Below, in pieces: positions 1 through 7,639 of a stretch of 64,000 nucleotides of DNA (the first letter of the stretch is position 1; each line of letters starts with the position of its first letter). The notes beneath the pieces were generated by a model. It was not told where the DNA came from and made no database searches. It worked only from the letters and a program-made list of their open reading frames with translations. The translations under genes were made by a program, and so were the position numbers. The DNA comes from Chlorobiaceae bacterium (lineage in GTDB: Bacteria > Bacteroidota > Chlorobiia > Chlorobiales > Chlorobiaceae): NCBI GenBank assembly GCA_013335405.1, contig JAAXVR010000006.1:1-64000 (forward strand), in the 5' to 3' direction.

Positions 1-1087
1 CACCGTCGAGCCTGAAAGAGCGGTTATGGTTGAATGTGGACGGAGTCCATTTCACGGTAGTGTGGCAATCTGCACATGAAGCCAGGGATAGACGATGCAT
101 AGAATCATTCGGCTGATCACTTTTATGGCAGCTGAGGCAGTTTTTTCCGGATGCCGCATTGAGCCTGCTGTGATCGAATGAAGCCGGTTTCCAGCTTTTT
201 GTTCCATGGCATGTGCTGCAGTTACCCGACAAGCGCGAGTGGAGCCTGTCGGAAGGCTTGTCGTTGTTATGACAGCTGAGGCAGTTTTTTCCGGATGCCG
301 CATTGAGCCTGCTGTGATCGAATGAAGCCGGTTTCCAGCTTTTTGTTCCATGGCATGTGCTGCAGTTATCCGACAAGCGCGAGTGGAGCCTGTCGGAAGG
401 CTTGTCGCTTTTATGGCAGCTGATGCAGTTTTTTCCGGATGAAGCATTGATCCTGCTGTGATCGAATGAAGCCGGTTTCCAGCGGGATGTGCCGTGGCAT
501 GTGCCGCAGTTATCCGAAAAGCTCGTGTGGAGCTTGTCGGAAGGCCTGTCGCTTTTATGGCAGCTGATGCAGTTTCCGGATGACGCTATGAGGCTGCTGT
601 GATCGAGTACCGCCGGTTTCCATCTCGTTGTGTTATGGCATTGGGCACAGTTGTCCCGGGTAAAACGATGGATAGCATCGCCCGGTTTGTTCCTGTCATG
701 GCAGCTCGTACAATTGTTCCTTTGCTCCTGTGAAATAAGGTCATGACGGAATAACTTGATTGCTTTTTTTGCGTCTGTTCCCTTGTGGTCGGTATGGCAG
801 TCGGTACAGGTATTTGCTCCGAATTTCCCATGAAAAAGGGTTTTTCCGGTATTTGCTTTCCATGGCACGCCTGAAACCCTTTTCAGTCCGATATCGGCCG
901 GTTTGTGGCATGAGATGCATTGAACCGATGCAGCCCCGTTGAAAGGCTGATGACAGCTCAGGCAATCCTTTTTCAACTGACTGTGGGCGTTCAGGAGAGG
1001 CCCTGGATTGAGCAGCAGATCCGGAAAAGAAAGGACAAGCGCTGCGAGGATAATGGCTGAAAGGATGAATACGAAAAGAGGTTTCAT
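1..1087 (-). CDS. Multihaem c-type cytochrome, tandem-repeat type (C-terminus outside window)
   Basis: The reverse strand from the ATG at 1087 reads without a stop to the window edge, at least 362 residues. An N-terminal hydrophobic segment (about residues 4-24) acts as signal or anchor. I count 13 CxxCH haem motifs (CLSCH, CISCH, CTDCH, CTSCH, CAQCH, CGTCH, CSTCH, CADCH). The downstream part is a tandem repeat of about 48 residues, each with two CxxCH motifs and a conserved 'F-D-H-S-R' segment that may supply distal His ligands. It is probably an extracytoplasmic electron carrier working with the b-type membrane protein encoded just upstream (stop at 1092, 4 bases before this start). The substrate is unknown. 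Confidence 0.85.
   Translation of the reverse strand, partial: MKPLFVFILSAIILAALVLSFPDLLLNPGPLLNAHSQLKKDCLSCHQPFNGAASVQCISCHKPADIGLKRVSGVPWKANTGKTLFHGKFGANTCTDCHTDHKGTDAKKAIKLFRHDLISQEQRNNCTSCHDRNKPGDAIHRFTRDNCAQCHNTTRWKPAVLDHSSLIASSGNCISCHKSDRPSDKLHTSFSDNCGTCHGTSRWKPASFDHSRINASSGKNCISCHKSDKPSDRLHSRLSDNCSTCHGTKSWKPASFDHSRLNAASGKNCLSCHNNDKPSDRLHSRLSGNCSTCHGTKSWKPASFDHSRLNAASGKNCLSCHKSDQPNDSMHRLSLASCADCHTTVKWTPSTFNHNRSFRLDG
127..699 (-). repeat. 144-bp tandem repeat inside the cytochrome gene
   Basis: The segment beginning 'ggcagctga' recurs at 127, 271, 415 and 559, spacing exactly 144 bp, then at 700 (spacing 141, one codon shorter). The copies at 127-270 and 271-414 are nearly identical in DNA; the others are more diverged. 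Each unit encodes 48 residues with two haem-binding motifs, so copy-number change adds or removes haem pairs in frame. Confidence 0.85.
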
Positions 1088-1091
1088 GAGG

Positions 1092-1667
1092 TCAACTCCA
1101 GTGAAGGAAAAAAGCGATGCTGGCAATATGCATGATGGTAAGAGCAAGAAGCACTGCCACCAGGGGCATGTGAACGGTTCTCCATTTCTCCAGGGCTTTG
1201 ACGGTCAGTGTATCCCAGTATTTCTGCTGCTCAAGATCGTCTTCAGCTGCGGGTAATCCGGCCAGCTGCAATTTCATTTTCACTTCCGCTTTCACTTTCC
1301 TGAGAAGATACTGCCCGACATGCCCGCTGCCCGTCACTACCAGCATGAATGCCGTTGCAGCCCAGGGCAGGAAGGCGTTGAAATGGATTCCCGAATGAAC
1401 GAGTATCATGAGTGTCCCCACCCAGCCGGCATTGCAGTGAAGTCTGAGGAACATGCCGAGCGCACCGTTTTTAATCACTTTCTTTTTTCTTGCCGAATAG
1501 CCGAAAGATAAAAGAAAAAACAGTGTGCCCGGCACACCGAGGTAGCGGCCAATCCATGCCATATGTGCAACATGGAGGATAGCGTCAAGCGAAAGAGCCG
1601 CAAGTATGAGTAGAAGATAAGAAAGCGAGAGGGGTAAAGCCTTCTGGATCATTACAGATTTCCACAT
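1092..1667 (-). CDS. Membrane b-type cytochrome (cytochrome b561/ferric-reductase-like)
   Basis: This 191-residue protein has about four membrane segments (roughly 10-35, 43-60, 80-115, 165-190). Histidines sit inside or next to them (HVAHMAWIG, LHCNAGW, LVHSGIHF, RTVHMP, MHIAS), a pattern suited to two b haems. It probably passes electrons between the quinone pool and the multihaem cytochrome that follows 4 bases later. The spacing indicates one transcription unit. The family assignment comes from topology and His placement only. Confidence 0.65.
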   Translation of the reverse strand: MWKSVMIQKALPLSLSYLLLILAALSLDAILHVAHMAWIGRYLGVPGTLFFLLSFGYSARKKKVIKNGALGMFLRLHCNAGWVGTLMILVHSGIHFNAFLPWAATAFMLVVTGSGHVGQYLLRKVKAEVKMKLQLAGLPAAEDDLEQQKYWDTLTVKALEKWRTVHMPLVAVLLALTIMHIASIAFFLHWS

Positions 1668-1702
1668 CGTGACATTCGTAACATCATTGATAAAATATTG
1701 AA

Positions 1703-1735
1703 TTCTGCCGGCATGGTTTCCTGTTACCGGCAGAA
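1703..1735 (-). terminator. Hairpin between DUF4405-like gene and cytochrome b gene
   Basis: TTCTGCCGG (1703-1711) and CCGGCAGAA (1727-1735) form a perfect 9-bp stem with a 15-base loop. On the minus strand it is followed by an AT-rich stretch but no clean T-run. It may stop or attenuate the transcript from the gene ending at 1764. Confidence 0.45.
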
Positions 1736-1763
1736 CCAGAAACTGTCATGTTTTGATAAACGC

Positions 1764-2306
1764 CTAATCCCGGTCTCCCTCAGCTTTGCCTGTTCCATCT
1801 GCATTGCCCAGCAATGCGACCAGCAGCTCCTTGTCGTTTTTGCCGTTTTGTTTGGCGATTTCCTGGATTGTCGAAGCCGGGTCTTTAACGATTATGCCGG
1901 TTTTGCCGAGTTCGGCGACAAGATTTTCCGGAGAGTTTTTCATGACAAGCGCCAGGGTTTCCAGAGACGATGATGACAGGGCATAAGCCGACAATTTTCC
2001 AAGCTGTTCCTTGCCGCCTTCGTTTTCTTTTTCACCGAATCCGGGATATACCGACAGCAAGGCAACAAGCACCCCTGTGCCGATGACAGCGGTGGCCGGT
2101 TTGCTTGACAGATATCCGGTGAATTGCTTCCAGTGAAGAACAAGGTGAAGCAGAATACCGGACAGAAGCAGCCAGCTGAGCCATTTGTGGGCAGGTTCCA
2201 CCAGCCCGATTTCAAAATCGAAAAAAAGAAGAAGTCCTGTTACTGCAGAAATGACGAATGCACCTGAAACGAGCGGTGTGGCCAAGGTTTTTACTACTGC
2301 TTTCAT
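1764..2306 (-). CDS. DUF4405-like membrane protein, 180 residues
   Basis: Two N-terminal membrane segments (about 8-30 and 40-58) contain histidines (AHKWLSW, LHLVLHWKQF) typical of DUF4405-type b-haem membrane proteins. A third hydrophobic segment follows near 70-85, then a soluble C-terminus of about 90 residues with Glu/Lys-rich helices. I chose the ATG at 2306. A longer reading frame to 2387 would run into the palindromic repeat, so the extra 27 residues look spurious. It precedes the cytochrome b/c pair and probably belongs to the same redox module. Confidence 0.6.
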   Translation of the reverse strand: MKAVVKTLATPLVSGAFVISAVTGLLLFFDFEIGLVEPAHKWLSWLLLSGILLHLVLHWKQFTGYLSSKPATAVIGTGVLVALLSVYPGFGEKENEGGKEQLGKLSAYALSSSSLETLALVMKNSPENLVAELGKTGIIVKDPASTIQEIAKQNGKNDKELLVALLGNADGTGKAEGDRD

Positions 2307-2323
2307 GATGAGAATGGATTTAT

Positions 2324-2465
2324 GGGCACCTCTATTTATTTGTTCCGAATCACTATCGCTTCGTTGGGCGGTGCTCGAAATCCTCATGTACTACTTGTAC
2401 ACTCCGGTTTCTCCGCTCCGTCCGCCTTGCACTCGTGCTTCTCACGACAATAAATAGAGGTGCCC
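2324..2465. repeat. 142-bp palindromic element with 17-bp perfect terminal inverted repeats (MITE/REP-like)
   Basis: GGGCACCTCTATTTATT at 2324-2340 is exactly inverted at 2449-2465. The centre (2387-2401, TGTAC-N5-GTACA) is also palindromic and falls on the symmetry axis, and the arms between are partly complementary. The RNA could fold into one long hairpin. No coding sequence is carried. It sits in the divergent gap between 2306 and 2755. Confidence 0.75.
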
Positions 2466-2754
2466 TTATGTGAACAAAACACAACGACACCTACGGTATC
2501 GGTTAATCGGTTATAAAGTAGCGCTCCGATTCTTAAAGCAATCTAAACCGGGATTTAAATTACCCTTAAAAATGAGCCGCATAATATGCGTATTATTGTG
2601 ATTGTCATTTGATGACAAATGTGTTGCCGTTGTGGATTTAAGTGATTTTTAAGGTTCACTTCATGCCGGTTTAAGGCGTTCAGAGGTATTATTCAAACGA
2701 ATTAATGATCGTGGTGAATTTATTGACGCTGTTTCATCAAAAAAGGAGAGAACC

Positions 2755-3057
2755 ATGAAGTGCCCGGTATGTTCTACCGTTGATCTGCAACTCACAGTGC
2801 GGCAGAACATTGAAATTGACTATTGCCCCTCATGCAGGGGGATCTGGCTTGACAGGGGAGAACTGGACAAAATTCTGGAACGTTCGATGACCGATACGAC
2901 CATGGGTTATCGCAGCGAACCACGTTTTGAATCCTCACACCAGTCACATCATGGCGGCCACCATGATGATGAACATGACTTTTATATCGATCCAAGAACA
3001 GGAAAAAGAAAAAGGAAAGGCGGGCCGCTTGGATTTTTAGGGGAATTGTTCGATTGA
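2755..3057 (+). CDS. TFIIB-type zinc-ribbon protein, 100 residues
   Basis: The N-terminus MKCPVCST, then CPSCRGIWLDRGELDKI, matches the zf-TFIIB family: a four-Cys zinc ribbon followed by the conserved W-L-D-R-G-E-L. The C-terminus has a His-rich stretch (HQSHHGGHHDDEHD) and a basic tail. A good Shine-Dalgarno (AAGGAGAG) precedes the ATG. Function in the family is unknown; the His run may bind metal, and a CDF metal exporter follows downstream on the same strand. Confidence 0.8.
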   Translation: MKCPVCSTVDLQLTVRQNIEIDYCPSCRGIWLDRGELDKILERSMTDTTMGYRSEPRFESSHQSHHGGHHDDEHDFYIDPRTGKRKRKGGPLGFLGELFD

Positions 3058-3378
3058 AAGCACGTGGTTGATGAGCAATAAAGATTCTCCTGAAGCTGAA
3101 TCATTGATATTTTTTGTCATGGTTTGAACGGATGGTCGTTTTCGCATATCGTGAGTACAAAATAAGCCGTATCGACGTGCGGTAAATAATCGAGCCAACG
3201 GTAGTCAAAAGGCTTGGCGATGCAAGCGCTATTCCCCAATGGTTTACATGCTTTTGAACTGACTGTTTGCCAGTGGGCAGGAGTCGGAAGCGAACTCCGG
3301 TTGAAGGATGGAGGTTGAAAGCAGAATAAAACCGGAATCAAACATATTCACTCATTTAAGAGGCAGAGTAATTTGAAC
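3058..3378. other. Intergenic stretch without recognised gene
   Basis: About 320 bases between the zinc-ribbon gene and the CDF gene. A short minus-strand open frame (3117-3341) has no domain character. I see no strong hairpin or RNA gene. Confidence 0.5.
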
Positions 3379-4374
3379 ATGACCGCGGCAGAACAGAACT
3401 TCAATTATCAGAAAACGATAGCGATTACCGGCGTACTGCTGTTCATCATCAAGATTGTCGCCTGGTATATCACCCAGTCAGTGGCCATCCTGACCGATGC
3501 CCTCGAAAGTACGGTCAACGTGGCCAGTGCTTTTATCGGTCTTTACAGCCTCTATGTATCGGCAAAACCAAGGGACTCCAGCCATCCTTACGGTCATGGC
3601 AAGGTCGAGTTCATATCCGCGGCGATCGAGGGTGCTCTGATATCGGGAGCCGGAGTGCTTATCATCGTCGAGGCGCTGAAAAACCTCGGCAATCCCCATG
3701 CCATCGGAAAGCTCGATTACGGTATCATTCTGATCGGTGTGACGGCAGTAGTCAATTACGTTATCGGAGAAATTGCAGTCAGGAAAGGCCGAAATAACGG
3801 CTCCCTTGCTCTCGTTGCCAGCGGCAAGCACCTGCAGTCCGATACCTGGTCGACCATCGGGATCCTTGTCGGCCTTGTGCTTCTGCTACTGACGGGGCTT
3901 GCCTGGCTTGACAGTGCTGTCGCACTGGTTTTCGCTTTCCTGATTGTTTATACGGGTTTCAGGATTATCCGGGACGCTTTGAGCGGGATCATGGACGAGG
4001 CCGATGAAGAACTGCTGAAAAGCATGGTCGAATTATTGCAGGAAAAGAGAGGGGAAAACTGGATCGATCTCCATAATACAAGGATCATAAAATATGGAAG
4101 CACCCTGCATATCGACTGCCATCTGACCATTCCCTGGTACTTCAATGTTCATGAAGCCCATGCTGAAATCGACAGGCTTGGTTTGCTCGTCAGGGAGGGT
4201 TTCGGAAATATGATCGAGATGTCGGTCCATTCGGACGGCTGCCTTGACTTTTCGTGCGGGATATGCAGCAGGAAAGAGTGCCCGGTAAGGAAAACTCCTT
4301 TTAAAAGAGTGATTGGCTGGACCGTGAAAAATATCTCGGACGACAGGAAGCACAGGTTAATGGACCCGGAGTGA
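3379..4374 (+). CDS. Cation diffusion facilitator (CDF) family metal exporter
   Basis: This 331-residue protein has six predicted membrane segments. The CDF signatures are present: TDALESTVNV in TM2, HPYGHGKVEF in the loop after TM2, and HLQSDTWSTIG (HxxxD) in TM5. The C-terminal cytoplasmic domain (about 205-300) is followed by a Cys-rich tail (CGICSRKECP) that may bind metal. It likely exports Zn, Fe or related divalent ions in exchange for protons. The ATG at 3379 was chosen; a TTG two codons earlier is possible. Confidence 0.85.
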   Translation: MTAAEQNFNYQKTIAITGVLLFIIKIVAWYITQSVAILTDALESTVNVASAFIGLYSLYVSAKPRDSSHPYGHGKVEFISAAIEGALISGAGVLIIVEALKNLGNPHAIGKLDYGIILIGVTAVVNYVIGEIAVRKGRNNGSLALVASGKHLQSDTWSTIGILVGLVLLLLTGLAWLDSAVALVFAFLIVYTGFRIIRDALSGIMDEADEELLKSMVELLQEKRGENWIDLHNTRIIKYGSTLHIDCHLTIPWYFNVHEAHAEIDRLGLLVREGFGNMIEMSVHSDGCLDFSCGICSRKECPVRKTPFKRVIGWTVKNISDDRKHRLMDPE

Positions 4375-4392
4375 ACTTCTCCGTCTGTAAAG

Positions 4393-4412
4393 AACCGTTC
4401 CGACGGTTTTTG
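4393..4412 (+). terminator. Intrinsic terminator after the CDF gene
   Basis: AACCGT-TCCG-ACGGTT, a 6-bp stem with tetraloop, followed by TTT, 18 bases after the CDF stop codon. Confidence 0.65.
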
Positions 4413-4467
4413 TCACTGCAAGCGGGAATAACGATGTTCATGCATCCGGAATCTGCCTCTGACGCCG

Positions 4468-4498
4468 ATTGCCTGATGGTTATTCCGACTCAGGCAAT
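4468..4498 (-). terminator. Hairpin at the end of mscL
   Basis: ATTGCCTGA (4468-4476) and TCAGGCAAT (4490-4498) make a perfect 9-bp stem just past the mscL stop at 4505. There is no clear T-run. Confidence 0.5.
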
Positions 4499-4504
4499 AT
4501 AAGT

Positions 4505-4960
4505 TTACCCCCCGATTTCAGAAGTGCATGCAGGGCACCGGGCAGCTTTTATCGGAACTGTTGTGCAGCAGTAAGGGCATTCCTTCGTTACCGGTGCCTG
4601 CGGGGTAGCCGGTTTTTCCCTTCGCAGCGTATTGATGCCTTTGACAAGCAGGAAGACAGCGAACGCCATGATCAGGAAGCTGATCAGTGAATTGAGGAAA
4701 AGCCCGTACCCGATCGTTACCGCGCCAGCGGCGTGGGCGTCGGCGAGCGATGTGTAAGGGGCGGCGGCTTTCGTTCCTTCCCGGAGGAGAATGTACAGGT
4801 TCGAAAAATCGATTCCTCCGATCAGGAGGCCGAGCGGCGGCATCATGACCTGGGAAACCAGTGCGTTGACAACACTGCCGAAAGCACCGCCGATGATGAT
4901 ACCGACGGCCATATCGATCATGTTGCCTTTCATGGCGAACTCTTTGAACTCTTTGAACAT
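4505..4960 (-). CDS. mscL: Large-conductance mechanosensitive channel MscL
   Basis: The 151-residue protein starts MFKEFKEFAMKGNMIDMAVG, the classic MscL N-terminal helix and TM1 (about 14-40). TM2 is at about 82-109. It opens under membrane tension to release solutes during hypo-osmotic shock. Unusually, the C-terminus ends in a four-Cys ribbon, CPYC at 128-131 and CPAC at 142-145, in place of the usual charged helix end. It stands alone between a CDF gene and a methyltransferase gene. Confidence 0.95.
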   Translation of the reverse strand: MFKEFKEFAMKGNMIDMAVGIIIGGAFGSVVNALVSQVMMPPLGLLIGGIDFSNLYILLREGTKAAAPYTSLADAHAAGAVTIGYGLFLNSLISFLIMAFAVFLLVKGINTLRREKPATPQAPVTKECPYCCTTVPIKAARCPACTSEIGG

Positions 4961-5156
4961 GGTGACTCCTGATTATTGTTGGCGGTCAATGCAATATTCC
5001 ATACCCGGTTTCCGGCTTTCATTCCTGATGGGTAAGTTAGAAAATCCTGGATATTCGGAGTCTTATGCTGTCCGGAGAAGCTGCAATTTTCCGGATAATG
5101 TCAGATTTTCGTAATTATTTCTGCGGTATACGCCTGATGATGGAATGGAGCGGGAA

Positions 5157-5909
5157 ATGACCGGGACGTTTAAGGATTATTTTTCAGATGCATCCCGATC
5201 CTGCCGGGAATTCAGGCCTGATTACCCTGAAGAGCTCTTCCGCCGGCTTGCCGGGATCTCTCCCCGGCGCTGTGCGGCCCTCGATTGCGGTTGCGGGACG
5301 GGACAAGCTTCATCAGGGTTGGCGTTATACTTCCAGAAGGTTTCTGCCGTTGACCCGAGCGCGTCGCAAATAACAAATGCCCTCCCCGATCCGAAAGTGA
5401 CATATCTTTCGGTACCGGCAGAAAAGACGGGGTTTGACAATGAGAGCTTCGATCTTATCATTGCCGCCCAGTCGCTGCACTGGTTCGACCTCGAAAGCTT
5501 CTATCCGGAGGCCAGGCGCCTGGCCTCGGATCGCGCAGTCTTTGCGGCAATCTCTTACGGCCTGTTGTCCGTGGATGCAGAGACCGACAAGGTGCTTGGC
5601 ATGCTTTACCGCGTTGTCCTCGGGCCATACTGGCCGGAGGAACGACGGCATGTCGATGACGGTTACCGCTCTCTTCCGTTTCCGTTCACCGGGATACCGG
5701 TTCCTGTATTCCAGATGCAGGCGCAATGGAGTCTGGACCACTTTCTCGGTTACCTTGCGACCTGGTCGGCAGTCAGGGAGATGAAGTCCAGGACAGGAAG
5801 CGATGCCTTAAGGATGATGGATGCTGAACTGCGGCAGGCTTGGGGAGTATCAGGTGCTATCAGGACTGTTTCATGGCCGCTGCACCTCAGAGTGGGTATC
5901 GTGGAGTGA
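5157..5909 (+). CDS. Class I SAM-dependent methyltransferase, 250 residues
   Basis: SAM-binding motif I is LDCGCGTGQ near residue 40; the acidic ribose-binding residue is in VSAVDPS and motif II/III is in FDLIIAAQSLHWFD. The FRPDYPEELF start and LHWFD segment resemble the Tmt1/trans-aconitate-type Methyltransf_11 group. The substrate cannot be told. The ATG at 5157 has GGAGCGGG upstream; an ATG at 5145 gives 4 more residues. It converges with modC, with 9 bases between stops. Confidence 0.85.
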   Translation: MTGTFKDYFSDASRSCREFRPDYPEELFRRLAGISPRRCAALDCGCGTGQASSGLALYFQKVSAVDPSASQITNALPDPKVTYLSVPAEKTGFDNESFDLIIAAQSLHWFDLESFYPEARRLASDRAVFAAISYGLLSVDAETDKVLGMLYRVVLGPYWPEERRHVDDGYRSLPFPFTGIPVPVFQMQAQWSLDHFLGYLATWSAVREMKSRTGSDALRMMDAELRQAWGVSGAIRTVSWPLHLRVGIVE

Positions 5910-5918
5910 TAAGGGCAT

Positions 5919-6815
5919 TCATAAATCGGCATCATATGCTGTGTGTGTCAGCCTGATGACAACTGGATTGAAGGCTTTTGACGCGACAAGCACCTCGTCT
6001 CCGATCCTGAGGGTTTCCATGTCGTTTTCGGTGAGAACCGCTTCGAACAGTTCATTGCCTGATCCGATTACCGCAAGGTAGATGCAGTCCGCTTTCCTTA
6101 TGCTCAGGATCGTTCCTGCAAAAGAAAATTTGTTGGAAGTGTTTCTGTTCATGAACACTTCCAATGTGTTTCCGCTTCGGATGATCTTTCCGGTTTCCAG
6201 GACAGCCACCCTGTCTGAAAGTTTGAATACCTCCAGTTTGTCATGGGAGACCAGTATGGTTGTGAGGTTGAACGCTTTATGGAGCCTGAGAATTTCGTCC
6301 TGCAGTAGTACCCTGGTTTTCTGATCGAGCGCCGAAAGCGGTTCATCGAGGAGCAGGATTTCCGGTTCCCTCAACACCGCCCGTGCAAGGGCGACACGCT
6401 GTTGCTGACCTCCCGAGAGAGTCGAGGGGTAACGGTCCGCGAGTGCTCCGAGATCGATGAGATCCAGCAGTTCGCCAACTTTACGGGTATTCCTGATGTC
6501 CTGTGCGAATAGCAGGTTTTCCCGGATTGTCATTGTCGGAAAAAGTGAATAATCCTGGAACACAAACCCGATCCTTCGTTTTCGGGCGGGCAGATTGATC
6601 CCCCTGGTGCTGTCGAACCATGTGGCACCGTTGACTTCGACGCATCCGCTTTCGGGTGTAACCAGGCCGGCGAGGATGCGGAGCAGTGTTGTTTTTCCGC
6701 TACCCGATCTCCCATACAGTGTCTGCAACGTTCCCTGTTCGATGCAGAGATCAAGAGAAAGCGTGAAAGGACCCCCGGAACCGGCCAGGTTTTTTTTTAC
6801 ATCGAGACGGATCAT
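5919..6815 (-). CDS. modC: Molybdate ABC transporter ATP-binding protein
   Basis: This 298-residue ABC ATPase has Walker A GRSGSGKTT near residue 35, Q-loop VFQDYSLF, signature LSGGQQQR, Walker B ILLLDEPLSALD and switch His in VSHDKLE. The C-terminal 70 residues form a TOBE/Mop-type domain (SFAGTILSI ... VLVASKAFNPVVIRL), as in ModC. It should energise the ModA/ModB importer encoded on the other strand at 9972-11380. Its start overlaps the stop of the di-TOBE gene by 4 bases, so the two are co-translated. Confidence 0.9.
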   Translation of the reverse strand: MIRLDVKKNLAGSGGPFTLSLDLCIEQGTLQTLYGRSGSGKTTLLRILAGLVTPESGCVEVNGATWFDSTRGINLPARKRRIGFVFQDYSLFPTMTIRENLLFAQDIRNTRKVGELLDLIDLGALADRYPSTLSGGQQQRVALARAVLREPEILLLDEPLSALDQKTRVLLQDEILRLHKAFNLTTILVSHDKLEVFKLSDRVAVLETGKIIRSGNTLEVFMNRNTSNKFSFAGTILSIRKADCIYLAVIGSGNELFEAVLTENDMETLRIGDEVLVASKAFNPVVIRLTHTAYDADL

Positions 6816-7228
6816 GAGTCACAACTCCTGTTTTCAGGAATTGTTTCGAGAGAAAGCTGGCTTGCTTTGATCAGAACCGTCACGGTATCGTTTTCCCTGA
6901 GTTGCAGGTTTTCAAGTGCTATCATGGTGATGATGCTTTGTATCGATCCGGCGGCGCTCTGCAACCCGATATCCGCAAGGATACGCCCGGTGCGGATTTT
7001 TCTGATGATGGCCGGAAAACTGTTGAGGATGGTGGTTTGTGTTGAGGAGCTGTTTGCAATCGAAACTTCGGTTTCCTTGAAAAGAACGTTCACCCGGCAT
7101 CCTTCGGAAACCGAAGAGTCAGGATCGAAAAGCAGCATATACATTGGTATCCCGGACGCGTCGAGTTCGAAGAGGCAGAGCGAGTCCTGCCGTTGGATAC
7201 GGAAGACAGTTGCTGAGAGAACGTTCAT
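6812..7228 (-). CDS. Di-TOBE (Mop-like) molybdate-binding protein
   Basis: The 138-residue protein has two TOBE-like units, about 3-65 and 70-128, the second containing FPAIIRKIRTGRILADIGLQ and VTVLIKASQLSLET. It has no helix-turn-helix and no ATPase part, so it resembles molbindin rather than full ModE. It probably binds molybdate in the cytoplasm as store or sensor. It is the first gene of a two-gene unit with modC, transcribed divergently from the TonB receptor gene. Confidence 0.7.
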   Translation of the reverse strand: MNVLSATVFRIQRQDSLCLFELDASGIPMYMLLFDPDSSVSEGCRVNVLFKETEVSIANSSSTQTTILNSFPAIIRKIRTGRILADIGLQSAAGSIQSIITMIALENLQLRENDTVTVLIKASQLSLETIPENRSCDS

Positions 7229-7477
7229 TGCGGGTTCATGCCATTGGTTGACGGGAAACGGTGGTTATCCGCGAAAAACAGCGGGTCTTGCCTGTTGATG
7301 TCGCATACTGATTTTGAGAAGATGAGTGTTTTTTTTATGAGCCTTAAAATATAAAGCCGTGTGCCTTTTCATTGCTGTACAATAAAGTGAACCACTAAAA
7401 TAATTTGTTTTTTTAATTTCTTTGTGGGATCTTCACTGGTAAAGCTGATGATTACCTAATGATGATGGTGTGTTTTT

Positions 7478-7500
7478 CGTTATGTATCAAGAGTATAACG
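7478..7500. promoter_or_regulatory. ModE-like box 1 (upstream of TonB receptor 1)
   Basis: CGTTAT-N11-ATAACG, perfect half-sites. The ModE consensus half-sites are ATCGnTATA and TATAACGAT; the gap here is 11 instead of the usual 12. It lies in the divergent region between the di-TOBE/modC unit and the receptor gene, so it could act on both. Confidence 0.55.
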
Positions 7501-7570
7501 TTTTGTTACGATAAGTCTTGCGGGCATCGCTCGCACTGCGTTCATGATGAGAGGTTTTTAAGAATCTGAA

Positions 7571-7592
7571 GGGAAACCGGGTTTCCCTCTTT
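7571..7592 (+). terminator. Terminator-like hairpin in the leader of TonB receptor 1
   Basis: GGGAAACC-G-GGTTTCCC, a perfect palindrome, followed by TCTTTTATT, about 50 bases before the receptor start codon. A smaller hairpin (TGCGGGC-ATC-GCTCGCA, from about 7518) lies before it. This could attenuate transcription into the receptor gene. Confidence 0.5.
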
Positions 7593-7602
7593 TATTAACA
7601 AG

Positions 7603-7625
7603 CGTTATTAATTTTGGTTATAACG
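7603..7625. promoter_or_regulatory. ModE-like box 2 (just before TonB receptor 1 start)
   Basis: CGTTAT-N11-ATAACG with perfect half-sites and ATAACGAT on the right. It ends 14 bases before the ATG at 7640, so a bound regulator would block transcription. Confidence 0.5.
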
Positions 7626-7639
7626 ATTAACGTGCACGT

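Noticed and set aside
127-699. Regular repeat considered as a CRISPR array
   Set aside because: Units are 144 bp, contiguous and coding, with no spacers and no cas genes.
52-831. Short repetitive minus-strand frames giving 'HPEKTASA'-type repeats
   Set aside because: They are off-frame readings of the 144-bp cytochrome repeat; the true frame gives CxxCH motifs.
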